Source: Natrinema sp046097095 (GTDB taxonomy: Archaea; Halobacteriota; Halobacteria; Halobacteriales; Natrialbaceae). From it: a DNA stretch of 64,000 nucleotides. Positions 17,009 to 24,767 of this stretch are shown here, one piece after another. The DNA is taken from positions 1,984,001 through 2,048,000 of the forward strand of contig NZ_CP175698.1 of NCBI RefSeq assembly GCF_046097095.1. Reading direction: 5' to 3'. Under the pieces are notes generated by a model, which was given only the letters and a program-made list of their open reading frames with translations, made no database searches and was not told the origin of the DNA. The position numbers and the translations under genes are program-made. How positions within the stretch are numbered: the first letter of the stretch is position 1; each line of letters opens with the position of its first letter.

Positions 17009-18037
17009 ATGAGTACCGGAACGAACATTCACCCGCGCTATTCACCGCGGTTCAAAGTCGATGTCGGCGATACGAAGTTTCAGGAACCGGGCGGCCGGAT
17101 CGCGGATCTCGTCGTCGAGACGACTCTCGACGGCGCAGACCGGTTTTCGTTCACGCTGAATTTCCCGTTCGACGAGGAACTCGGCGAATTCAGCGGGCTC
17201 TCTTGGGACGATTTTGCGGTCGGAACCGACGTCAAAATCGCGATGGGATACGGCGGTGACGGAACGCTGACGCCGCTGTTAACCGGCTCGATTCGCTCGA
17301 TTAACGCCGAGTTCACGACCGATCGAGGGCCGTCGGTGACGGTCTCCGGCTACGGCCTGCTCTGGGAGCTCATGCAGGGGACGGGGTCGGACTCGTGGTC
17401 GGAGACGACGGTCGGAACGGCCGTCGAGGACGTGCTCTCGTCGTATCCGTTTTCGACGGTCGACGTCTCTGATGCGTCGATCAAACGCGAAAAGCTGATC
17501 CAGGACGGCCAAAGCGATTACCGGTTCTTACAACAGTTGGCCGAGACCTACGGATTCGAATTCTACGCCGAACGGGATACCGTCCGGTTTCGTCCCCGGT
17601 CTGCGAAAGCGGCGGGCGACGAGCCGGTCGCCGAACTGTGGTACGGCGAGGCGCTCCACGATTTCTATGCCGAGATCACGCGGCAAACACAGGTCGATCA
17701 GGTCGAAGTTCGGAGCTGGGACGAACAGCAGAAAGCGGAACTCGTCGTCACTGCAGGCAGCACGAACGCAACGTACAAAGAGGTCTTCAGAGCTCAAACC
17801 ATGTCACGGGACGAAGCGGAACGAGTCGCAGAAACGAAGTTGAATCGATTCTCCGACGGCGTTATTACCGGCCACGGTGAGGCCGACGGAACGCCCGAGA
17901 TTCGGGCCGGAAACGTCATCCGACTCGAGGAGGTGGGATCGCGCTTCTCGTCGGACTACTACGTGACGGATGCGACCCATCGGATGGGAAGTGCCGGCTA
18001 TCGGACGTCGTTCGAAGTGACGGAGGTATCGTCGTGA
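17009..18037 (+). CDS. Baseplate hub protein, gpD/gp27-like (N-terminal half of a VgrG-type spike)
   Basis: The 342-residue protein forms the trimeric hub that caps the tube and carries the spike. The sequence shows the late-control-D pattern: RYSPRFKVDVGDTKF at the start, DRFSFTLNFPFD, a GYGLLWELM segment, then DYRFLQQLAETYGFEFYAE, which is the most recognisable motif of the family. In many injection systems this domain is fused to the gp5-like spike in one VgrG-like protein. Here the spike is a separate gene whose GTG start overlaps this gene's stop (GTGA at 18034). Confident assignment. Confidence 0.92.
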   Translation: MSTGTNIHPRYSPRFKVDVGDTKFQEPGGRIADLVVETTLDGADRFSFTLNFPFDEELGEFSGLSWDDFAVGTDVKIAMGYGGDGTLTPLLTGSIRSINAEFTTDRGPSVTVSGYGLLWELMQGTGSDSWSETTVGTAVEDVLSSYPFSTVDVSDASIKREKLIQDGQSDYRFLQQLAETYGFEFYAERDTVRFRPRSAKAAGDEPVAELWYGEALHDFYAEITRQTQVDQVEVRSWDEQQKAELVVTAGSTNATYKEVFRAQTMSRDEAERVAETKLNRFSDGVITGHGEADGTPEIRAGNVIRLEEVGSRFSSDYYVTDATHRMGSAGYRTSFEVTEVSS

Positions 18038-18771
18038 GACCATCCGGATTCATCGACGACGGAGGCACGGACGACGGCAGCATTCGCGGCGTCGCCGTCG
18101 GGATCGTGACGGACAACGAGGATCCGAAGGATCTCGGCCGGGTGAAGCTTCGATTCCCCTGGCGCGATGCCGACGACGAAAGCCACTGGGCCCGGATCGC
18201 GACCGAAATGACGGGCGACAAGTACGGGACGTACTTCCTACCGGAGATCGACGACGAGGTACTGGTCGCCTTCGAGAACGGTGATATTCACGAACCGTTT
18301 GTCATCGGATCGCTGTGGAACGGGAAACAAAAGCCCCCGCAGACGAACAGCGAGGGGAAAAACGACGTTCGGGAGGTTCGCTCTCGGAGCGATCACGTGC
18401 TCGCGTTCGACGACGCCGACGATGGAAGCATCACGCTTCAGACGGCCGGCGGTAACGAGATCGTGATAGACGATTCGGGCAAGGGAGAGACGATCCAGAT
18501 CCGGGACGACGCCAACGACAACAGCATTACGCTCGATTCGAACAGCGGATCGGTCGCGATCGACGCAAAATCTGAGATCTCTCTCTCGTCGTCGACGATC
18601 TCCCTCGACGGAAAGTCGGTGGAAATCTCCGGCAAGAAAGGTGTCAAGATAAAGGGCAAAGGCCCGGTCAGCGTCGACAGCAAGGCCAAACTCTCTGTTT
18701 CCGGCTCGATGATCACCGTCGACGGAACTGGAATGGTAAAAGTTAAAGGTAGTCTGATTACATTAAATTAA
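18034..18771 (+). CDS. Spike protein, gp5/gpV-like OB-fold plus beta-helix needle
   Basis: The 245-residue protein starts at a GTG overlapping the hub stop. Residues about 18-95 form the OB-fold of gp5/VgrG spikes (VAVGIVTDNEDPKDLGRVKL, then a FPW segment and LPEIDDEVLVAFENGD, GSLWNGKQKPP). From about residue 120 the sequence becomes short repeated beta strands (SITLDSNSGSVAIDAKS, ISLSSSTISLDGKS and similar units) typical of the triple-stranded beta-helix needle. It is followed 8 bases later by the PAAR tip gene, matching the expected assembly order of hub, needle and tip. Confidence 0.92.
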   Translation: MRPSGFIDDGGTDDGSIRGVAVGIVTDNEDPKDLGRVKLRFPWRDADDESHWARIATEMTGDKYGTYFLPEIDDEVLVAFENGDIHEPFVIGSLWNGKQKPPQTNSEGKNDVREVRSRSDHVLAFDDADDGSITLQTAGGNEIVIDDSGKGETIQIRDDANDNSITLDSNSGSVAIDAKSEISLSSSTISLDGKSVEISGKKGVKIKGKGPVSVDSKAKLSVSGSMITVDGTGMVKVKGSLITLN

Positions 18772-18778
18772 ACAATAG

Positions 18779-19069
18779 ATGAATCCTGCAGCGAGACTCG
18801 GCGATCAGACGGCACACGGCACACCGCTTACTGGAACCTCGAGCCCGAACGTTTTGATCGGCAAGCGGCCCGCGTGGCGAGCGCTGTCGGACGTCCATAC
18901 GTGTCCGCTCGTCACCGGAACCGTCCCCCACGTCGGCGGGACGGTGACCAAGGGAAGTACGAGCGTCTTGATCAACAAGATGCCTGCCGCGCGAATGGGC
19001 GATACGATCGTCGAGAGCGGCCCGCCGAACACGATCACGAGCGGGTGCTCGACGGTCCTCATCGGTTGA
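18779..19069 (+). CDS. PAAR-domain spike tip protein
   Basis: This 96-residue single-domain PAAR protein would sharpen the end of the spike. The recognisable repeats are AARLGDQTAHG with VLIGKRPAWR, and later VLINKMPAARMGDT with STVLIG at the very end. His and Cys residues suitable for the usual zinc site are present (H13, and the HTCP and SGCS segments). No toxin extension is attached, so if this system delivers an effector it is not fused to the tip. It lies between the spike and gp25 genes on the same strand. Confidence 0.92.
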   Translation: MNPAARLGDQTAHGTPLTGTSSPNVLIGKRPAWRALSDVHTCPLVTGTVPHVGGTVTKGSTSVLINKMPAARMGDTIVESGPPNTITSGCSTVLIG

Positions 19070-19071
19070 CT

Positions 19072-19470
19072 ATGTCGGACGAGTTTCTCGGCACGGGCTG
19101 GTCGTTTCCGGTGGAACCGGACGCTCGCGGATCGGTGCGAACGTCCGACGCCGAGGACGACGTTCGAGAGTCGATCCGCATCATCCTCGGCACTGCTAAA
19201 GGCGAACGAGTAATGCGCCCGGACTTCGGCTGTGATATCCACGATCACGTGTTCTCGGCCGCCACGCCGGCGACGCTGAATCTCATCGAGAGCAGCGTTC
19301 ACGAGGCACTCGTGCAGTGGGAACCGCGCATCGACGTCGAAACCGTCGATGCGCGAACGGACGAGGAGGATCCGAACAAAGTGCTTATCGAGATCGAGTA
19401 TCAGGTCCGGACGACGAATAGCCTCTCGAATATGGTGTATCCGTTCTATATCACGGAGGGTGACGGATGA
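19072..19470 (+). CDS. Baseplate wedge protein, GPW/gp25 family
   Basis: The 132-residue protein would link sheath and baseplate. The ATG at 19072 lies 2 bases after the PAAR gene. The longer open frame back to 18874 lies inside the PAAR gene and is not used. The family core is clear: VRESIRIILGTAKGERVMRP followed by DFGCDIHDHVF, and SVHEALVQWEPRIDV near the middle. Its last bases overlap the start of the large baseplate-J gene (ATGA at 19467-19470), consistent with coupled translation of baseplate wedge subunits. Confidence 0.93.
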   Translation: MSDEFLGTGWSFPVEPDARGSVRTSDAEDDVRESIRIILGTAKGERVMRPDFGCDIHDHVFSAATPATLNLIESSVHEALVQWEPRIDVETVDARTDEEDPNKVLIEIEYQVRTTNSLSNMVYPFYITEGDG

Positions 19471-22400
19471 GTAACCGCCCGGTAGTCGATAATAGGGATC
19501 AGGAAGCGCTGTACGACGAACTACTTGACCGCACGGATCAGTACACCGACTCCTGGGAGCCGACGACGGACGACAACGCGACTGCCCTGTTACGAATCTT
19601 TTCACGGCTCGGAGCTGACGTTCTCCGGCGGTTGAACGATGTTCCGGCGAAACACCGAATCGCGTTCTTAGATGCATTGGGATTCGACAGACGACCGCCA
19701 CAGGCCGCTCGACTGCCGTTGACGTTTCAGGTGTCGACCGACATCGATCGCAACGTCTCGATTCTCGGCGGGACGCAGGCGGTCGCGGAAGCGGCGGACG
19801 GATCGACCCGAATCTTCGAAATTCCGCAAAGCGACGGGTTCGAGGCGACCAGCGCATCGCTGACGGACGTGATCGCCGTCGACCCGGCCGCCGACCGCAT
19901 CGTGGACCACGGTGACGTTCGCACCACCGACGAGCCGATCGAACTGTTCTCCGGCGAGAACGTACAGGAACACGTTCTCTATCTCGCCCACGACGACCTC
20001 CTCACTCTCGAGGCGGGATCGCCGATCACGATCACGGCTCAAACGACCGCCGAGAGCACCGTCTTCGACACCGACATCGTCTGGGAGTACTACGGCGAGG
20101 ACGACGGCACGGAGGGCTGGCACCGACTCGAGCGCCGGACCGACGACGAACCCACCGCAGACGATGTCGGACTCGAGACGCCCGACATCGTCTGGGAGTA
20201 CTACGGCGAGGACGACGGCACGGAGGGCTGGCACCGACTCGAGCGCCGGACCGACGACGAACCCACCGCAGACGATGTCGGACTCGAGACGCTTCAGGAA
20301 CGGCTTCGGTCTGAGGCCTCACGACCGAGCGACGGTAATCAGATCGAAGGACGGTTTCGACTGCCGGGGACGCCCGTTCGACACACCGTCGACGGCGTCG
20401 AGAGCCGCTGGCTCCGGTGTCGGCTCGTCGCCGACGAGCCCGATCCCGAGTCGTTCTCGACGCGTCTCGAGTCGATCTCGGCCAGCGTCGGCCGAGATAC
20501 CCACGATGGGGGACTCGATCCGGATGTCCTCCTGTCGAACGACGTTCCGCTCTCGGTCGACGAGGGAGACATCCGGCCGTTCGGCCGCCTGCCGCAACCG
20601 CCCGCGACGTTCTATCTCGCTTCCGAGGAGGCGTTTACTAAGCGAGGTGGTATCGTCGAGGTTCGGTTCGATCCGCCTGCCGAACCCGACGAAACCGGCG
20701 GTGACGATGTGATCGATGCCGATAGTCTCGAGGGGGCCGATACCGCTGATGGCGATGCCGAGTCGTCGTCCGCCATGGGTGTGGGGGTACTCGGCGGCCC
20801 GCCGGAGCTCTCCTGGGAGTACTGGTCGGGCAGCGGTTGGAGCCGGCTGACCGTGCTAGAAGACGAGACGGATGCGCTACGGACTCCCGGGCACGTCCGG
20901 TTCGCTGTCCCCGACGATGTGGAACCGACCGCGGTGTCCGGCCACGAAAACGTCTGGGTTCGTGCTCGCCTCATAAGCGGAAACTACGGTCACCCGTCGT
21001 TCGGTGTTACTGATGCCGGGACGCGAGGGTCGCTCGTCGACTCGCCGGACCCACCGCAGTTCGGCGACGTATCGATCCAGTACGACCGCGGGATGCAACC
21101 ATTCGAGACCGTCCGAACGCGAAACAACGCCGCCGTTAGCGGTGATCTCTCGGCGCAGGAGACGCCGATTTCGCCGTTCGCTGGACTCCCCGACGAAGCA
21201 CAGACGCTGTACCTCGGTTTCGACGCAACGCTCCGAAACGGGCCGCTGACGTTTTTCGTTCCGATCGAGGACGCCACCTATCCTCGCTCGTTCGACCCCG
21301 GCATGCGGTGGGAATACTGCGAAGATCCCGATGCCGACGAGTGGTCGAAACTCACCGTTCAAGACCGGACCGGCGGGCTGACCGAGCGGGGTATCGTCAG
21401 AGTGACGTTTCCCGAACCGACGGATGCCTTCGAACTGTTCGGTCGACAGCGCCACTGGATCCGAGTCCGCGTCACGCAAGACGAGTTCGATCGGCCCTCG
21501 AGGGCCGCCTCGCAGCAGACTCGGTCGACGGCCGACGCCGGACGCCCGCGTGAACGGACGACGACCCCACCGACCCTTGATGGTCTCTATCCGAACACGC
21601 AGTGGGCCTACAACACCCGAACGATCGAGGACGAAGTGCTCGGCTCGAGCGACGGCTCGCACAATCAGTCGTTCGCGTGTGCGCACGCGCCCGTTATCGA
21701 TGTCGACGTGTGGATCGACGAGTGTTCGACGCTTTCTACCAGCGACAGACGCGATCTCCTCGCAGAGCGGCCCGACGACGTTCGGCACGTCACCGATGCG
21801 GGCGGCGATGTGACGGCGTTTTGGGTTCGGTGGGACCGGGTCTCTGATTTTCTGGAGTCGGAGCCGGCGGATCGCCATTACGCCGTCGACCGTATAGATG
21901 GGACTGTCCGTTTTGGAGACGGTAACAGGGGGCGAATCCCGCCGGCTGGGCAGGGGAACGTGATGGTGACGTACACGACCGGTGGTGGTCGTGACGGAAA
22001 CGTCGCGGCCGACACGGTCACCGATCTGAAAAGTTCTATTTCGCTCGTCGAGGACGTTTTCAACCCGAAGCCTGCCGACGGCGGGGCCGACGCCGAGTCC
22101 ATGGACGCGCTCGTTTCACGGACCACGAATCAGCTCAGGCATCGAGGCCGTGCAGTCACTCCGACCGATTACGAGCGAGTCGCCACCGCCGAATTTCGGG
22201 AGCTGGCGATGGTCAAATGCGATCCGGGGCAGGCCGCAGACGCCACTGACGGTGTAACTCTGCTGATCGTCCCCCACGCACGGCGGGAGAAACCGGTGCC
22301 GTCGATGGAACTCAAGCAACGCGTTCGCGACGCGGTCCGCGAACGTGCTCCCGCATCGCTCGTCGCATCTGAGACCGCCGGCATCGTCGTCCGCGGGCCA

Positions 22401-22754
22401 AAATACGCCGCGGTGTCGGTCACTGCGACGGTGTACTCCCCCGACAGCACGAGCGTGTCGCTGGTCAAAGGGGACCTCGAACGCCGACTCGACGAGTTTC
22501 TCCACCCTCTCGAGGGGAACGAAGGTGAAGGCTGGTCGTTCGGTCGCTCGCCGTCGGTCGATGCCTTGACCGAGGTCGTCGGCGAGACAGACCACGTCAC
22601 CGACGTACTCGAACTCGATGCGACGATCGACGTCGGCGGTGAGTTACAGTCGCTGGTCGACCGTGGGGGGACACCGGCACTTCCGCCCGACGCACTCGTC
22701 TGTAGCGGCGTCCACGAGGTGACCGTCGCGATGCGAGGTGAGGATCACCCGTGA
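19467..22754 (+). CDS. Baseplate J-like wedge protein (gp6/Afp11-like), large, with an internal tandem duplication
   Basis: The 1095 residues are well above the length of gp6-type proteins of simple phages but not unusual for CIS baseplate J proteins. The N-terminus (LYDELLDRTDQYTDSWEPTT, then LLRIFSRLGADVLRRL) matches baseplate-J starts. The middle holds several beta-rich inserts with repeated WEYY or WEYWSG-type segments. The J core lies at about 800-1090 (DGTVRFGDGNRGRIPPAGQG, then TTGGGRDGNVAADTV and HRGRAVTPTDYERVA). A 111-bp unit is repeated perfectly in tandem at 20071-20292, duplicating 37 residues in frame. The start overlaps the gp25 stop. The next gene begins 27 bases after the stop. 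Confidence 0.9.
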   Translation: MSNRPVVDNRDQEALYDELLDRTDQYTDSWEPTTDDNATALLRIFSRLGADVLRRLNDVPAKHRIAFLDALGFDRRPPQAARLPLTFQVSTDIDRNVSILGGTQAVAEAADGSTRIFEIPQSDGFEATSASLTDVIAVDPAADRIVDHGDVRTTDEPIELFSGENVQEHVLYLAHDDLLTLEAGSPITITAQTTAESTVFDTDIVWEYYGEDDGTEGWHRLERRTDDEPTADDVGLETPDIVWEYYGEDDGTEGWHRLERRTDDEPTADDVGLETLQERLRSEASRPSDGNQIEGRFRLPGTPVRHTVDGVESRWLRCRLVADEPDPESFSTRLESISASVGRDTHDGGLDPDVLLSNDVPLSVDEGDIRPFGRLPQPPATFYLASEEAFTKRGGIVEVRFDPPAEPDETGGDDVIDADSLEGADTADGDAESSSAMGVGVLGGPPELSWEYWSGSGWSRLTVLEDETDALRTPGHVRFAVPDDVEPTAVSGHENVWVRARLISGNYGHPSFGVTDAGTRGSLVDSPDPPQFGDVSIQYDRGMQPFETVRTRNNAAVSGDLSAQETPISPFAGLPDEAQTLYLGFDATLRNGPLTFFVPIEDATYPRSFDPGMRWEYCEDPDADEWSKLTVQDRTGGLTERGIVRVTFPEPTDAFELFGRQRHWIRVRVTQDEFDRPSRAASQQTRSTADAGRPRERTTTPPTLDGLYPNTQWAYNTRTIEDEVLGSSDGSHNQSFACAHAPVIDVDVWIDECSTLSTSDRRDLLAERPDDVRHVTDAGGDVTAFWVRWDRVSDFLESEPADRHYAVDRIDGTVRFGDGNRGRIPPAGQGNVMVTYTTGGGRDGNVAADTVTDLKSSISLVEDVFNPKPADGGADAESMDALVSRTTNQLRHRGRAVTPTDYERVATAEFRELAMVKCDPGQAADATDGVTLLIVPHARREKPVPSMELKQRVRDAVRERAPASLVASETAGIVVRGPKYAAVSVTATVYSPDSTSVSLVKGDLERRLDEFLHPLEGNEGEGWSFGRSPSVDALTEVVGETDHVTDVLELDATIDVGGELQSLVDRGGTPALPPDALVCSGVHEVTVAMRGEDHP
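20071..20292 (+). repeat. Perfect 111-bp tandem duplication inside the baseplate J gene
   Basis: Copies at 20071-20181 and 20182-20292 are identical base for base. The unit is 37 codons (starting at DIVWEYYGEDDGTEG and ending at DDVGLETP), so the frame is preserved. Identity over every base, including third positions, points to a recent duplication or an assembly error rather than an old structural repeat. Confidence 0.95.
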
Positions 22755-22781
22755 TCGACCCCATCCGACGGGCGTGTCGCC

Positions 22782-24764
22782 GTGACCACCGACGCTCCGG
22801 AGGTGTCCGACGTGGGAATTGACGTTCCGGAACTCGACGACCGGTCGTACGAGGAGCTTCTGACCGAAGCCACGAAACTGATCCCGGCCTATGCCGAGGA
22901 CTGGACCGACGTCAATCCGCACGACCCAGGTATCACGATTCTCGAGGTACTGGCCTGGCTGACGGAGACGTACGTCTATCAACTCGACAGGATCACCGAC
23001 GACCATCGTGAGAAGTATCTCGCGTTGATGGATGAGCGTCGACGGCCGCCGACGCCGGCGTCGGCGCGGCTCCGACTGGCACTCCCGGACGATGCCGCGT
23101 GGGCTCGTATTCCAGCTGGAACGCGATGTTCTGTCACCAGTACGGATACGACCGACCGGTTCGAAACCGATCATTCGGTCTCCCTGACGGCGGCGACGCT
23201 CGAGCGTGTGCTCACGGCGACCGACACCGGACCGACCGACAACACACATGCGAATCAGACAGACGATATGTTTTATCGAGCGTTCGGCGACGACCCGACC
23301 GCCGGCGACGCCGTTTATCTGGGATTCGACGACGATCCGTTTGCCCACGGCCGACCGCTCACGCTGACCGTCAGCTATCACGACGATAATCTTCCGGAGC
23401 CGTCGACCCACGGCGCGATCGAGCCGTCGTTTGTCCCGTCCGTCGAACTGGGCTGGGAGTATCGCCGCCCGGACGACGAGACGTGGCGACGACTCGACGT
23501 CGTGGCCGACAGGACGAACGCCTTCTATCGGGGCGGACCGATCGAACTGGAACGACCTGACGATCGATCGACTCGCTCCGCCGTGTCCGGTCTCGAACCG
23601 CCGGCAGATGTTCGGTCGTCGGACCGCGTCTGGCTCCGATGTCGCCTTGAGACGACCGGCCACGAGATTCCGCCACAGATCGACGCGATCGGACCGAACG
23701 TCGTCCGGGTTAGCCACCGAGTATCCATCTCCGACGAGGCCTTGACACAGGTCGGGCGACTCGAGGAGGCACCGGCGCTCGATGGACAGACCTACGCCTT
23801 CGAGCGGTCGCCGGTGCTCTCGGCGACGGTGTTCGTCGATGGACAGCGGTGGCGTTCAGTCTCCGATTTCGATGCCTCCGGTCCCGACGATACCCACTTC
23901 GTCCTCGATCGAGAGGCGGGAACCGTGACGTTCGGCGATGGCGTCAGCGGTCGCGTTCCTTCGGCCGATGCCACCATCACCGCCGACTACGTCGCCGGCG
24001 GTGGCTCGGAAGGGAACGTCCCGGCGACGGCGGCCTGGCGGCTCGCCGATTCCAACCGTTCGATCGAGGGATCGGTCGACGGAGCCGACATCGAGGTGAC
24101 ACCAAACGGCGCTGCGACCGGTGGCACTGACGGAGAGACGATCGAAACCGCACTCGATCGCGTGCGACGAGACCGTCGAATCCCGTATCGGGCGATCACC
24201 GCCGACGATTATCGGTACGTCGCCGCTCACACGCCCGGACTCAGGATCGGCCGGACGAACGTCCTCGTCGACGACGGTCAGATCACCGTCGTCGTCGTCC
24301 CTTTCGCACCGCCGGACGTGGGGACGCCAGAGCCGAGCGAGGGGTTCTTGTGCGCCGTCCGCCAGCACGTCACAGAACGGAAACTACTCGGCGATCACGT
24401 GGACGTGATCGGCCCACAGTACGTCGGCCTCGAGATCTCGGTCACCGGCCGCGCTCGGGATCGATACACCGGCAGCGGTCACGATGTCGCGGTTCGGACT
24501 GCTATCGAGGAGTACGTCCATCCCCTTACGGGATACGGGGGCGACGGGTGGCCGTTCGGCCGCACCTTACGCCGTTCCGAACTGGTCGATCAGATCGCCG
24601 AACTTGACGTGATCGATCGCGTAAACGATGTCACGATCACCGCCCACGGTGGAGCAACGGTCGACGATGGCATCGTTCGTCTCGACGACACCGCGCTGTT
24701 TGCCGTCGAAGACGTGACGACGACCTTGTCGGTCGGACCGAACTCGTCCGCTCGAGGTGACTAA
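22782..24764 (+). CDS. Second baseplate J-like protein (putative CIS baseplate assembly protein)
   Basis: The 660-residue protein starts at a GTG 27 bases after the previous gene. The N-terminus is diagnostic for CIS baseplate assembly proteins: PELDDRSYEELLTEATKLIP, then WTDVNPHDPGITILEVLAWL and a YQLDRI segment. The J-type core follows near residue 375 (AGTVTFGDGVSGRVPS, then YVAGGGSEGNVPA) and ends with a helical wedge domain (YVHPLTGYGGDGWPFG, then VDQIAELDVIDRV). CIS clusters commonly encode two J-like proteins that pair to form the wedge; this is the smaller one. A frame for the tail-I fusion begins 3 bases later. Confidence 0.9.
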   Translation: MTTDAPEVSDVGIDVPELDDRSYEELLTEATKLIPAYAEDWTDVNPHDPGITILEVLAWLTETYVYQLDRITDDHREKYLALMDERRRPPTPASARLRLALPDDAAWARIPAGTRCSVTSTDTTDRFETDHSVSLTAATLERVLTATDTGPTDNTHANQTDDMFYRAFGDDPTAGDAVYLGFDDDPFAHGRPLTLTVSYHDDNLPEPSTHGAIEPSFVPSVELGWEYRRPDDETWRRLDVVADRTNAFYRGGPIELERPDDRSTRSAVSGLEPPADVRSSDRVWLRCRLETTGHEIPPQIDAIGPNVVRVSHRVSISDEALTQVGRLEEAPALDGQTYAFERSPVLSATVFVDGQRWRSVSDFDASGPDDTHFVLDREAGTVTFGDGVSGRVPSADATITADYVAGGGSEGNVPATAAWRLADSNRSIEGSVDGADIEVTPNGAATGGTDGETIETALDRVRRDRRIPYRAITADDYRYVAAHTPGLRIGRTNVLVDDGQITVVVVPFAPPDVGTPEPSEGFLCAVRQHVTERKLLGDHVDVIGPQYVGLEISVTGRARDRYTGSGHDVAVRTAIEEYVHPLTGYGGDGWPFGRTLRRSELVDQIAELDVIDRVNDVTITAHGGATVDDGIVRLDDTALFAVEDVTTTLSVGPNSSARGD

Positions 24765-24767
24765 GTC

